From: an uncultured bacterium
Lineage (GTDB): Bacteria > Myxococcota_A > Polyangia > Polyangiales > Houyiibacteriaceae
DNA: 49,630 nt
Assembly: GCA_938024995.1 (NCBI GenBank)
Contig: CALJDU010000005.1
Location: 1 to 49,630 of the forward strand
Direction of reading: 5' to 3'
In this document: positions 1-9,628 of the stretch, piece by piece
Position numbering within the stretch: the stretch's first letter is position 1
Layout: every line of letters starts with the position of its first letter
Position numbers and translations under genes: made by a program
The notes under the pieces: model-generated
Told to the model about the DNA's origin: nothing
The model's database searches: none
The model's input: only the letters and a program-made list of their open reading frames with translations

Positions 1-138
1 GTCCGACTCTGCGTCCTCGCCGGGACTCTGACGTTCTGGCCAGGCCTCCTTGGCGTCACTCACGACGAGGAGGTCGTCTTCGAACGCAGCGACGGCTCGA
101 TGCGCCAGCGGCAGCGTCTCATGAGCTTCGCCACGTAG
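1..138 (+). CDS. C-terminal end of an unidentified protein (partial)
   Basis: An open frame enters at base 1 and stops at TAG 136-138, giving 45 residues that end RQRQRLMSFAT. I do not recognise it. Codon composition favours this strand: 38 of 45 third positions are G or C, against 31 first and about 21 second positions, the usual order in a high-GC genome. The opposite strand is also open from a GTG at 177 to the window edge (59 codons, beginning VTGSALPSRALVVL) and would lie just downstream of the acetate kinase gene. It cannot be excluded, but its position-specific GC pattern is less typical. The plus-strand reading would be convergent with the kinase gene. Confidence 0.45.
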   Translation, partial: VRLCVLAGTLTFWPGLLGVTHDEEVVFERSDGSMRQRQRLMSFAT

Positions 139-184
139 AACCACAAGCGCGCGCGAAGGCAGCGCCGAGCCTGTCACGACAGAA

Positions 185-1942
<1,758 letters not shown>

Positions 1943-2104
1943 GCAGTCCCCTTTCGCGTCGCGCGCTAGCGCTCGCGAGATGTTTCGCGCGAACACTATT
2001 CTTAAAGCGGAACGAGCGCATCCTGTTCCTGCGCTCTTCGCGTCGTCGAGGTCGTCTAGTCGTGGTAGGCGTAACCCTCTTCCTTCTTGTCCATAAGGGT
2101 CGGT

Positions 2105-3016
2105 ATGACGCTACGAGCCATTTCGTTTTCTCTGTTCCTCCTTGTCGCGTGCGGCGGCGACGATGACGCGGTCGATACCGGTTCGGCCGGCGACACGAGC
2201 ACCGGCGGCGACACCGCGGCTGACACCAACGCGGCTGACACCAACGTTGGCGATACGAACGTTGGCGACACCAACGCAGCCGACACCAACGCAGCGGACA
2301 CCAACGCAGCGGACACCAGCAGCGGCTCGTGCGTCGCGGGCGCGGAGGTGGTCACGTTCACGACGAGCGACGACGTGACGCTTGAGGCGGACCTCACGCT
2401 CACCGGAGACGCTGCCGATCCGGTCGCTATCCTCTTTCACATGATCCCGCCGTCCAACACGCGGACGAACTACCCGGCCGAGTTCATCGCTGCGCTGACC
2501 TCTCGTGGCGTCAACGTCCTCAACGTAGATCGGCGCGGCGCTGGAGGTTCCTCTGGTGTCGCGGCCGAGGCCTACACGGGGCCGACCGCCAAGATCGACG
2601 CGCAGGCCGCCTTCGACTTCTTGGCCGCGCACTCATGCGTGAACACGTCGCGCTTCGTCTTGGTGGGCGCGAGCAATGGCACCACTACGGCGCTCGACTA
2701 CACGGTCGCGGCCGAGACCGACGACGCCTACCCGCTCCCGAGCGGGCTCGTCTTCCTGACCGGCGGCGGGTACACGGAGAGCCAAAACCGAATCGCCGAC
2801 CACCGGGCGCTGCTTGAGCCGCTCCCGGTGACGTTTATGTGGGCCGAAAACGAAGCGCCCGCGAACACCTGGGCGACTGGCTTCCAGGCCGACGCACCTG
2901 ACGGCTGGGCGTTCCTCTCCTACGCGGAGGGCGACCACGGCACGCGCAACTTCACGCGTGCGCCGGCGTCGGTGAACGACGTGGCGGACGCGATCGGTTC
3001 CGCGCTCGCAGAGTAG
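2105..3016 (+). CDS. Alpha/beta-hydrolase-fold lipoprotein
   Basis: Starts at ATG 2105, with AAGGG a few bases upstream; a TTG at 2087 is in frame but has no advantage. The N-terminus MTLRAISFSLFLLVACGG is a lipoprotein signal with lipobox LVAC, so the mature protein is probably membrane-anchored on the outer side of the inner membrane. A linker of DTNAA/DTNVG repeats follows. The rest is an alpha/beta hydrolase domain with the nucleophile elbow GASNG (GxSxG), an oxyanion-side strand AILFHMIPP and a candidate catalytic His in EGDHGT. The substrate is unknown. The stop codon abuts the next ATG with no gap, so the downstream YchJ-like gene is probably co-transcribed and translationally coupled. 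Confidence 0.85.
   Translation: MTLRAISFSLFLLVACGGDDDAVDTGSAGDTSTGGDTAADTNAADTNVGDTNVGDTNAADTNAADTNAADTSSGSCVAGAEVVTFTTSDDVTLEADLTLTGDAADPVAILFHMIPPSNTRTNYPAEFIAALTSRGVNVLNVDRRGAGGSSGVAAEAYTGPTAKIDAQAAFDFLAAHSCVNTSRFVLVGASNGTTTALDYTVAAETDDAYPLPSGLVFLTGGGYTESQNRIADHRALLEPLPVTFMWAENEAPANTWATGFQADAPDGWAFLSYAEGDHGTRNFTRAPASVNDVADAIGSALAE
2222..2311 (+). repeat. 15-bp in-frame tandem repeat encoding DTNAA/DTNVG linker
   Basis: Six consecutive 15-bp units (GACACCAACGCAGCG and close variants) encode the Asp/Thr/Asn/Ala linker after the lipobox of the hydrolase lipoprotein. Three near-identical units sit at 2267-2311. Because the unit is a multiple of three, copy number can change without breaking the frame. 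Confidence 0.9.
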
Positions 3017-3484
3017 ATGACGGCGCCCGAGATGTGCCCGTGCGGTCTCAAAGACACCTACGACGCCTGCTGCGGTCGCTTTCATCGCGGGCTCACGGAC
3101 GGCGTTGAGCCGGAGACTCCCGAAGCGCTCATGCGCTCGCGTTTCAGCGCGTTCGTGAAGCGCGAGCTCGACTATCTCTACCTCACGCTGCACTCGAGTC
3201 ATGACGACCGCGCGCGCGCTCCCGAAGAGTGGAGGCACGCGGTCGAGCATGGGCTGGAGCGACTTCACTACGAAGCGCTTGAGATCCTCGAGACGACTGA
3301 GCCGGATCGGGACGAGGTCGCGACCGTGACGTTTCGCGTGGAGCTCTTTGAGGTGCGCAAGGAAGGGCGCGGCAAGAAGAAGAAGAACAAGCGCGTCGAT
3401 CTCTCGTTCACAGAGTGTTCGCGCTTCGCGAAAGAAGAGGGCGGTTGGCGTTACCTCTTCGGCGAGTCCGTCCGGACCACCTAA
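3017..3484 (+). CDS. YchJ-family (UPF0225) SEC-C-motif protein
   Basis: A 155-residue cytoplasmic protein. Its N-terminus has a SEC-C-type zinc motif: Cys7-x-Cys9, then after eight residues Cys18-Cys19. This is followed by the YchJ signature PETPEALMRSRFSAF and a compact NTF2-like domain ending GGWRYLFGES. The SEC-C metal-binding motif also occurs at the SecA C-terminus; YchJ itself has no settled function. A basic insertion (KKKKNKR) lies near residue 120. It begins directly after the stop of the hydrolase lipoprotein. The family call is firm and the role is unknown. Confidence 0.88.
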   Translation: MTAPEMCPCGLKDTYDACCGRFHRGLTDGVEPETPEALMRSRFSAFVKRELDYLYLTLHSSHDDRARAPEEWRHAVEHGLERLHYEALEILETTEPDRDEVATVTFRVELFEVRKEGRGKKKKNKRVDLSFTECSRFAKEEGGWRYLFGESVRTT

Positions 3485-3506
3485 CCCCGCGACTCACGCC
3501 TGTTGT

Positions 3507-5018
3507 TCACAAGTCGTGAGTGAACGTGTGCGTGCGCGCGGGTCGGTCCGCGCCACCGATGCGCGAGACCGCGGTCGCGATACAGGAGAGCGTTCCGCCG
3601 TTCCCGAGCCCCGGCGGAAGCGCGGCGCCCATGAGCTGCATGCGCCCGTTGACGTTCACCTGGACCGTGAGCGTCACGGGGCCAGGCTGGTTTTGGATGC
3701 ACTGACGGATCGCCCAGGCGTTGCCATCGATCATCGCGCGCGCTCGAGCGTCGCTATAGCTCGTGACCGGAGGCACGGGCGGGGCGACCGCACCGGCGGG
3801 GATCGTCACGGTGCGCTGCGACGTGAGGCCGCGGGCGACCAGGAGGTTGACGGATGCCGCTCGTCGGTTGGCGATGGTCTCGATGCAACGACGGTTGCGC
3901 GCGGGGCGGACCTGTACGAGCGCCCGGACGCCTCGCGCGCGCGTCGCCGTGACGACGACACGGACGCGCTGGTTGACGTTGGTCTGGCACGTCGCGATCT
4001 CTGTGACGATTTGATCGGCGACCTGGTCGAGCCTCGCTTGGGTGAGCTCGCGCGTCTGCGGGGGCCGACCCGTGATCGGGACCCGGACCTCCAAGCGCCT
4101 CTCCTGCTGGAAGCGCGCGAGGCGACGGGTGAGGTCTTGGGTGATCCGTTGGTCAAGGCACCGCCGGTACGGACCTGACGCGACGCCGAGGATCCGGACC
4201 AGGTTCTCTTGGTTCGCGGGAGTCACGACGTGGGCTGTCGGCGGCATGCGTCGTCGCGGGGCTGGTCTCGTGCGCGGCGGTCGCTGGATACGAGCACGCG
4301 CTCCCGGGGGCACGACCGGGCGGGGAGGGGGAACGGGAGCCACCAGCGCCATGTCGGGCTTGGTCGGTCGATCGCGGATCCTTCTGCGCTGCCAGCGAAC
4401 CGAGTCGCATTGCGCGACGGCGCGGCGAACGGACTGCTGGGTTTGCCGGCGGAGGTCGCCTTGGGTAAGGCCGCGGTCACGCCAGCCATAGGTCGGCTGA
4501 ATCATCGCGAGCTCCACGAGCGTGAAACCGCTCTCGTTCGCAAAGGCGCGGAGCGCGGGCGCGTCCATCTCGAGCAAGAGGTCCCACTCGTGCGACTCGT
4601 TGATCGCCATGACCGCTTCTTGTCCTTCCGTGACCTCGAGCAGGTGACCCACGGCGCACCGCGTTCCTTCGTGATCAACAAAACGCGGGCGTCGCCCAGC
4701 GACCTCATTGTTGATCGGGAAGACGCCGCGCTCGCGATAGTCCGACAACGCGTCGAGCAGCCGCGCGCGCTCTTCCGTCTGCGCGTCGTTGAGGTGATCG
4801 GTGTCCGCGCCGCGGAGCTCGGCTTCGACCCACGCGAGATGCGTCGTGATCCGGAGCGACTCGCTGTCGGACGCGTTCGGGGCGCGACCAAAGCGCTCGA
4901 CGAAGCTCTGATCCCCGACCACGGGGTTGATCGTCTCGAGCGGCTCGGGAACTTGCGCATCCGCGTTATGGGTCACGAGGACGGCGAATGTGAGGACGAG
5001 GCTGGCGACGAGCTTCAT
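3507..5018 (-). CDS. Secreted protein with CAVG-motif N-terminal domain and three Cys-containing C-terminal modules
   Basis: The start at 5018 gives the signal peptide MKLVASLVLTFAVLVTHNADA with cleavage before QVPEP; an in-frame ATG at 5099 would add a 27-residue tail without signal character. No clear Shine-Dalgarno sequence is seen. After the signal come about 170 residues with a compact motif set: GVFPINN, RPRFVDHEGTRCAVGHLLE and TLVELAMIQPTYGW. A Pro/Arg-rich linker follows (APVPPPRPVVPPG). The C-terminal half contains three related modules, each with a CL/CI cysteine motif and alternating hydrophobic strands; the last (AIRQCIQNQ, then VQVNVNGRMQLMGAALP) resembles the AgmX/PglI-type C-terminal domains of myxobacterial envelope proteins. 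Function is unknown and the location is probably periplasmic. Confidence 0.8.
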   Translation of the reverse strand: MKLVASLVLTFAVLVTHNADAQVPEPLETINPVVGDQSFVERFGRAPNASDSESLRITTHLAWVEAELRGADTDHLNDAQTEERARLLDALSDYRERGVFPINNEVAGRRPRFVDHEGTRCAVGHLLEVTEGQEAVMAINESHEWDLLLEMDAPALRAFANESGFTLVELAMIQPTYGWRDRGLTQGDLRRQTQQSVRRAVAQCDSVRWQRRRIRDRPTKPDMALVAPVPPPRPVVPPGARARIQRPPRTRPAPRRRMPPTAHVVTPANQENLVRILGVASGPYRRCLDQRITQDLTRRLARFQQERRLEVRVPITGRPPQTRELTQARLDQVADQIVTEIATCQTNVNQRVRVVVTATRARGVRALVQVRPARNRRCIETIANRRAASVNLLVARGLTSQRTVTIPAGAVAPPVPPVTSYSDARARAMIDGNAWAIRQCIQNQPGPVTLTVQVNVNGRMQLMGAALPPGLGNGGTLSCIATAVSRIGGADRPARTHTFTHDL

Positions 5019-5153
5019 ATGGAGTTGGACGTTCTGTGGGCGAGAAAGTTCTCTCGGAGCGACTTCTCGCGGGATCGGGAACCGAGGATGAAAGCCCATG
5101 CTTTCATGTGCCCACGAGCCGGCAAAGCGTGACCGGATTTCTTCCGACGGAAC

Positions 5154-5184
5154 GAAAAACGGCCCGCGTCGAAACGCGAGCCGT
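5154..5184 (-). terminator. Intrinsic terminator of the L31 gene
   Basis: Plus-strand bases 5159-5169 pair with 5174-5184 (11 positions, one mismatch, tetraloop). On the minus strand the stem is followed by a run of five T (5159-5155). It lies about 20 bases beyond the L31 stop codon, in the right orientation for factor-independent termination. Confidence 0.85.
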
Positions 5185-5205
5185 GCTCCATCGATGAGAA
5201 GGGGT

Positions 5206-5439
5206 TCAGCCGCCGTAGCGCTTGCGGAAACGCTCCACGCGACCTTCGGTATCCATCATCTTCTGCTTGCCCGTGTAGAACGGGTGCGAAAAGGCGCTGA
5301 TGTCCACGCGGTGCACGAAGTGCTCGACGCCGTCGATGTCGCGGGTTTCGCCGCTCTTCATGGTCGACCGGCTGATGACTTCAAACTCCCCGTCGACGAA
5401 AACGGCGGGGTGATACTCGGGGTGAATGTCGGGCTTCAT
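5206..5439 (-). CDS. rpmE: 50S ribosomal protein L31, zinc-free type
   Basis: A 77-residue L31 recognised from [16 protein letters not shown] at the N-terminus and [10 protein letters not shown] with [12 protein letters not shown] at the C-terminus. It has no cysteines at all, so it lacks the CxxC zinc sites of the C+ form and corresponds to the zinc-independent C- (type B-like) form. L31 bridges the two ribosomal subunits. A purine-rich AAGAGAAGAATAAG precedes the ATG, and the gene appears to be a single-gene transcript ending at the terminator just downstream. C- paralogues are often expressed under zinc limitation, but nothing resembling a Zur operator was identified here. Confidence 0.95.
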   Translation of the reverse strand: MKPDIHPEYHPAVFVDGEFEVISRSTMKSGETRDIDGVEHFVHRVDISAFSHPFYTGKQKMMDTEGRVERFRKRYGG

Positions 5440-5480
5440 CTTATTCTTCTCTTAGAGCGGCCGCTTGGCGCGCTGAAATC

Positions 5481-5502
5481 GGATCGGGGATATGCCCGAT
5501 CC
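5481..5502. repeat. 8-bp perfect inverted repeat upstream of the L31 gene
   Basis: GGATCGGG (5481-5488) is repeated as CCCGATCC (5495-5502) around a 6-base spacer. It lies about 45 bases upstream of the L31 start codon, with no T tract on either side. It could be an operator or a leader hairpin of the L31 transcript; the function is unknown. Confidence 0.5.
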
Positions 5503-5548
5503 AGCGGAAAGCGTCAAATCGAAGGGCAGCGTCATCTCAGGAATGCCC

Positions 5549-5610
5549 GCAAAAGCCTCTCGCGGCAGCTGCAAAGGCCTGTCGCGGCTCGCTGCAAAGG
5601 CTTCCAAGAG
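5549..5610. repeat. Three imperfect ~22-bp tandem repeats in a non-coding gap
   Basis: Between the L31 promoter region and the 3' end of the MopE-motif lipoprotein gene, the element GCAAAGGCCTGTCGCGGCT occurs at 5549, 5571 and 5594 (the last copy degenerate). No reading frame is supported here. Confidence 0.6.
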
Positions 5611-5613
5611 ACC

Positions 5614-7044
5614 TTATTCGTCGATGCAGGAGAGCCCCATCACGTGCACGGGGTTCGCGAGGTCGGCGCGGCGGCCCGCGATCCACGTGGTCCACCACAT
5701 GGAGCCAATGCGCTCGATCCCGAAGTCGCTGGCGAAGTCGGGATCGGCTGGGAGCGGGATCGCGAGCTCATGGGTCAGGGTCCCGTCTGCGTTCACGATC
5801 ATGAACTCCAGCTCACTGCGGTCATCGCGACTGTCGTCCAACACGGTCAGGAAACGACGCGCCGGGTTGCTCGAGGACCATGAGGCGGAGCGCGCAGGGT
5901 CAATGCCGATGCGGAAGGGCATCTCGCGCGCCTCTTGAACGACCGCGCCGTCCTCGTCGAGCAGCTCATACGTGGTCGCCTCACGCGCGTCGGTGTTCCA
6001 GTAGACGAAGCCTTCCGAGGTCGGGAAGAGAACCGGCACACGCGCGTAGCTCGCCTCGGATCGCGTCATGGGGAGGACGACATCCAGGTCCGGAGTGAAG
6101 CGCGTGAAGCTTGTCCAGAACTCCTCGCTGGGGATCACGTGATAGCCGTGCAAATAGACCGCGTCGCCGCGGACGTGAAGTGTGCCGCCTGAAAAGTCGC
6201 GCCCTTCCACGTCGAGATCCAAGCGCGTGACCTCACCGCCGACCGGGAAGGTCCACAAGCGCGCATCGTCGCGCGAGAGGCAGCCCGCGATCACGCGTCC
6301 GCCGACGAACGCGACCTGACGAGAGCTGCTGCAGTGACTCGGGGTGTCGGGGAAGGCTTCGACCGCGACGCCGTCCGGGGTCGCGCGAACGAAGACCGGT
6401 CGATCCTCGCTGCCGATTCGCTGCACCCCGTAGTGAAGCCCGTGCGCTTCGTAGAGACCTGGTACGCGAGTGATGAACAGCAGGACGAGCGTGTCGGACA
6501 ACAGACGCGGCTCTCCGATCGGGCGCATCGCTGCGTCGAGCTCGCGACCCCACACGTTCGCGATCTCCGAGCCGCCATAAATACTGTGGGTCCAGAAGAC
6601 GAACGCGCCGCCCCCTTCGCGGCGAACGATCTGCGTGTTGCTCGCCCAGCGACAGGTGCTGCACCGATCGTATCCACCCGCGCCTTCCCGTACGTCGATG
6701 ATCTCGGTCGGTCCGATCGCGAGCCCTTCGTCGACGAAGCCATCGCAGTCCTCGTCACCGCCTCCGCACATCTCTGGGCTCGGCGCGCTCGGCACACACA
6801 TCGCTTCGCACGCGGTCTCGGCGCACGCCCCGCGGCCACAGGTGATCACGGGGAGCGTTTCGTCGACGCGTCCGTCGTCATCGTCGTCGAGCCCGTTGCA
6901 GATCTCGGGCGGCCCTTCCGGTTCGGCGGTTCCAGAGTCCGGGACCGGGTCGATCGTGAGCGCGGATTTGGACCCGCACCCCGCGAACGTGAAGAGCGCG
7001 ACCCAGAGCGACGCGCAACAAAGGGCACGGCGCGTTGAGGTCAT
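5614..7044 (-). CDS. Lipoprotein with two MopE-like metal-binding motifs
   Basis: 476 residues with signal MTSTRRALCCASLWVALFTFAGC (lipobox FAGC), so a lipoprotein. Soon after the lipobox are two Asp/Cys motifs, EICNGLDDDDDGRVDE and EMCGGGDEDCDGFVDEG. These match the short repeats of the MopE copper-binding family (PF11617), common in Myxococcota and methanotroph surface proteins. The remaining ~370 residues read as repeated beta strands with Trp/Gly-rich turns (FVFWTHSIYGGSEIANVWG, GFVYWNTDAREATTYEL), suggesting a beta-propeller. It is the last gene of a four-gene minus-strand operon, four bases after the UbiA gene. The ligand is not known; metal binding is inference from the motif. Confidence 0.8.
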   Translation of the reverse strand: MTSTRRALCCASLWVALFTFAGCGSKSALTIDPVPDSGTAEPEGPPEICNGLDDDDDGRVDETLPVITCGRGACAETACEAMCVPSAPSPEMCGGGDEDCDGFVDEGLAIGPTEIIDVREGAGGYDRCSTCRWASNTQIVRREGGGAFVFWTHSIYGGSEIANVWGRELDAAMRPIGEPRLLSDTLVLLFITRVPGLYEAHGLHYGVQRIGSEDRPVFVRATPDGVAVEAFPDTPSHCSSSRQVAFVGGRVIAGCLSRDDARLWTFPVGGEVTRLDLDVEGRDFSGGTLHVRGDAVYLHGYHVIPSEEFWTSFTRFTPDLDVVLPMTRSEASYARVPVLFPTSEGFVYWNTDAREATTYELLDEDGAVVQEAREMPFRIGIDPARSASWSSSNPARRFLTVLDDSRDDRSELEFMIVNADGTLTHELAIPLPADPDFASDFGIERIGSMWWTTWIAGRRADLANPVHVMGLSCIDE

Positions 7045-7048
7045 CGCG

Positions 7049-7981
7049 CTAGCTCCAGCCGAGGTAGATGATGACGACGACGGCTACGGCCCAGAGCACC
7101 AGGTTGAGCAGGAAGGGCTTGTCGCGGAGCATCTCTTCGGTGGGGCTCTCAGACTCGGGGCGGCTGCGGACCAAGTGCAAAAAGCGGAAGACGCCGAACG
7201 CGGTGAAGAGCGTGGTGCCGATCAGGTAGTCGGTCTTGAACGTCTCGCGCGTGTGCGGGTCGAGCGTGTACATCGCGTAGACGCCGACGGTCGCGAGCCC
7301 GGTCAGGACCAAGAGCGCGACGAGCGCGGACTTGCTGTAGTGCTTGAGGACCTTGCGCTGCTTCTCGGCCGAGACGCCCTGCATCAGCTCGTGCATGCGC
7401 TTGCCGAACCCGAGGTAGGTCGCGAGGAGCGCGGTGACCAAGATCAAGTAGTCCGACGGATCGACGCGGGCGGCGTTCGCGCCGCACAAGACCCGGAGTT
7501 CGAACCCGAGCGCGATGCAGAGCACATCGACGTATGCGATGTGCTTGAGCTTGTTGGTGTAGGCGTACTGGAGGATGAGGTAGCCCAAGATGGTCGCGAG
7601 GACCCAGGGGCCCAGCGCAAACGACATGCCCAACGCGAGCAGCGCCAAGAAGAGGCCCAGTCGTAGCGCCGCGCCTTCTCCAATCGCTCCAGACGCGATG
7701 GCCCGGAAGCGCTTCTTCGGGTGCGCGCGGTCGGCTTCGACATCGGAGAGGTCGTTCAGGATGTAGATGCTGCTCGCGGCGAACGAGAACGTGAAGAACG
7801 CGCCCACGGTCCGCAGCACCATCTCTTGATCGAGCAAACCCTTCGCGAAGACGAGGGGAGCGATCACGAAGAGGTTCTTCACCCACTGATGCGGACGCAT
7901 CGCGCGGATCGCGGCCGGCAATCGGTGCTTCCGCGTCACGTTCCCCTCGCCGGGACCCTGTTGAGCCTGGTCGTCCGCCAT
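7049..7981 (-). CDS. UbiA-family prenyltransferase (decaprenyl-phosphate phosphoribosyltransferase-like)
   Basis: 310 residues with about eight or nine hydrophobic membrane segments. The conserved UbiA motif NDLSDVEADRAHPKKR (Asn76, Asp77, Asp80, Asp84) binds Mg2+ and pyrophosphate. The opening RPHQWVKNLFVIAPL and the HPKKRFRAIASG stretch are typical of the branch that transfers phosphoribose to a polyprenyl phosphate, rather than of quinone-forming UbiA or MenA. It acts in the inner membrane. It lies 27 bases after the beta-barrel gene and 4 bases before the MopE-motif lipoprotein gene, so it is in an envelope-protein operon. The UbiA family is certain; the phosphoribosyltransferase assignment is moderately supported. 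Confidence 0.88.
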   Translation of the reverse strand: MADDQAQQGPGEGNVTRKHRLPAAIRAMRPHQWVKNLFVIAPLVFAKGLLDQEMVLRTVGAFFTFSFAASSIYILNDLSDVEADRAHPKKRFRAIASGAIGEGAALRLGLFLALLALGMSFALGPWVLATILGYLILQYAYTNKLKHIAYVDVLCIALGFELRVLCGANAARVDPSDYLILVTALLATYLGFGKRMHELMQGVSAEKQRKVLKHYSKSALVALLVLTGLATVGVYAMYTLDPHTRETFKTDYLIGTTLFTAFGVFRFLHLVRSRPESESPTEEMLRDKPFLLNLVLWAVAVVVIIYLGWS

Positions 7982-8008
7982 GAATCGCGGACAATATATA
8001 CTGAAGAA

Positions 8009-8920
8009 TCAGAGCTCGTAGGAAAGTGACAGCTTGAACGCCGCGGCTGCCGGGACGTTCCGCGCGAAAAAGACACTGTCCATTCCGAACCCAACACCGA
8101 ATCCCCCGTGCACCTTGACCAAGGTCTCGAGCCCGAAGGCGTGGAACTCGACGCCGTCACCGAGCCCCGCGACCCCTTGCCGCGAGAAGCCCTCATCTCG
8201 ACCTTGCACAGTGAACTGCCCCGCGAAGCGCACGATGAAGAGGAAGCGACGGATGAAGGTGCGGTCGATCCGGATCCCGGTCTCTGCGCGGTAGACGAGC
8301 TGGTCGCGAATGTCCACGGGCTCGCCAATCGCGACCTCACGCGGCGTCGTTCGGATCGCGTAACCAAGCGTCGCCTGAACGAACTGGTCTACCTTCCTCC
8401 AACGAAAGCCGTGACCCAGCGCGAGGGTGGGCGTGATGTCGACCTCGCCGTCACCCGTCGGCAGGAGGTTCGCGGTGACCGCCTGCGACGGATCGTCTGA
8501 CTGAGGAAGCGGGTCGCCCGTCGGGAGGCCGACGAGCACCCCAAAGGAGAGGTTCACGGGCTTCGTCACGAGGCCTGTGAACAGACCGATGCGAATGTCG
8601 CCGAGACCGGTCGTCGCGCCGCGATCGACCAGCACGTTGCGCCGGACCAGTTCGCCGTCGATCGTCGCCATGAGCCAGCGCCGAACGATCCCGACCTCGC
8701 CATAGACCGAGAGCGCGTGCTGACGATACGGATTGAGCGAGACCGTCTCACCGTCGGGACCGAAAAATTGATCGGCGCGGATGAAGCGGTAGCCGAGGTT
8801 GACGTACGCGCTTCCCGGTTCGCGAATCCACGCTTGCGCGCTGGCGGCCTCTGGCGTGAGAAGCGGAAGGGTCGCGAGCGCGATGAGCGCGACGAGCGTG
8901 AGCTTGAGCGTCTTCATCAT
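8009..8920 (-). CDS. Outer-membrane beta-barrel protein
   Basis: 303 residues with signal peptide MMKTLKLTLVALIALATLPLLTPEAASA before QAWIREPG. The mature chain is a series of alternating amphipathic strands rich in Gly, aromatic residues and Arg (AYVNLGYRFIRADQFFGPDG, IRIGLFTGL, ETGIRIDRTFIRRFLFIVRF), ending with FKLSLSYEL, as expected for a 12-14-strand barrel. It resembles the transporter-like barrels found beside aromatic degradation genes, but no such genes are near. Its start codon overlaps the stop of the upstream DM13 lipoprotein gene (ATGA), so the two are translationally coupled. The transported substrate is unknown. Confidence 0.8.
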   Translation of the reverse strand: MMKTLKLTLVALIALATLPLLTPEAASAQAWIREPGSAYVNLGYRFIRADQFFGPDGETVSLNPYRQHALSVYGEVGIVRRWLMATIDGELVRRNVLVDRGATTGLGDIRIGLFTGLVTKPVNLSFGVLVGLPTGDPLPQSDDPSQAVTANLLPTGDGEVDITPTLALGHGFRWRKVDQFVQATLGYAIRTTPREVAIGEPVDIRDQLVYRAETGIRIDRTFIRRFLFIVRFAGQFTVQGRDEGFSRQGVAGLGDGVEFHAFGLETLVKVHGGFGVGFGMDSVFFARNVPAAAAFKLSLSYEL

Positions 8921-9462
8921 TCTGTCCCCAAGAGCTCGGCGCGGCCGAACGCGACGCCGAAGGGCTCGCAGTAGATGTGTACGTAGGCGCGCTCCGGGAG
9001 CTCGCTTAGCTCGAGCGGGAAGGTCGCGCCGCCGGTCAGGCTGGGGAGCACGCCGAGGTTGATGTCGACCTCCGGGTCCATGGGCGCGAGTCGTTCGCGT
9101 GGGCTGATCACCAGGATGAGCCCGGGCCCGCGGTCGACTGAGAAATCATCGCTGATGACGAGCTCGGTCGCGGAGAGCGTCGCGGTGCCGGTCGCGTTGT
9201 AGCCGCTCAGGCCCATGAAAGGTCCACTGAGGGTCGTCGCGTCGCCCGTGTCAGGCGTTCCGGCGTCTGGTTCGGCGTCGGTTCCAGCGTCGGTTCCCGC
9301 ATCCGTCCCCGCGTCTGTTCCCGCATCCGGTTCGGCGTCCAGGTCCGCGTCGTGCCCTCCGTCAACCAGGTCGAGCGGTTCTCGGAGGTCTGTGAAGATG
9401 GCTTCGCAGCCACCCGCAAACACGAGCAAGAGCGCGACGCTCCCGATGTTCCACAGCTTCAC
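8917..9462 (-). CDS. DM13-domain lipoprotein
   Basis: Signal MKLWNIGSVALLLVFAGGC with lipobox FAGGC, then a low-complexity DAGTDAG linker, then a single ~100-residue domain that matches DM13: GPFMGLSGYNATGTA, VISDDFSVDRGPGLILVIS, NLGVLPSLTGG and YCEPFGVAFGRAELL. DM13 domains are proposed to take part in redox or electron transfer through a conserved Cys, here in the YCEPF motif. The GTG at 9462 has AGGTG five bases upstream and gives a normal lipoprotein n-region; a GTG two codons earlier (9468) is the alternative. First gene of a minus-strand operon with the barrel, UbiA and MopE-motif genes. Confidence 0.82.
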   Translation of the reverse strand: MKLWNIGSVALLLVFAGGCEAIFTDLREPLDLVDGGHDADLDAEPDAGTDAGTDAGTDAGTDAEPDAGTPDTGDATTLSGPFMGLSGYNATGTATLSATELVISDDFSVDRGPGLILVISPRERLAPMDPEVDINLGVLPSLTGGATFPLELSELPERAYVHIYCEPFGVAFGRAELLGTE

Positions 9463-9628
9463 GCCCACACCTATGCACCACCGAGAGGTCTGTTACAGCG
9501 AACCTCGCCGGTGACCGCCGCTCGGGTGATCGCCGGTCGGAACATTTGACCCCATTCGCTTGTCCACTCCTTGGTCGGCTTTGTAGTGTGCGCGCGCGCG
9601 GTGACCCGCGTTGAAAGGACGCTCCTTC

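Noticed and set aside
1943..1996. 18-residue extension of the acetate kinase
   Set aside because: The ATG at 1942 has an excellent AAAGGGGA upstream and matches the family start; the extension has no conserved sequence.
5481..5502. Intrinsic terminator for the MopE-motif lipoprotein gene
   Set aside because: The palindrome lacks a T run on both strands and lies closer to the L31 start than to the lipoprotein stop.
9560..9587. Promoter TTGTCC-N16-TGTAGT for the transglutaminase-like operon
   Set aside because: Both hexamers match consensus only partly and similar matches arise by chance; not strong enough to list.
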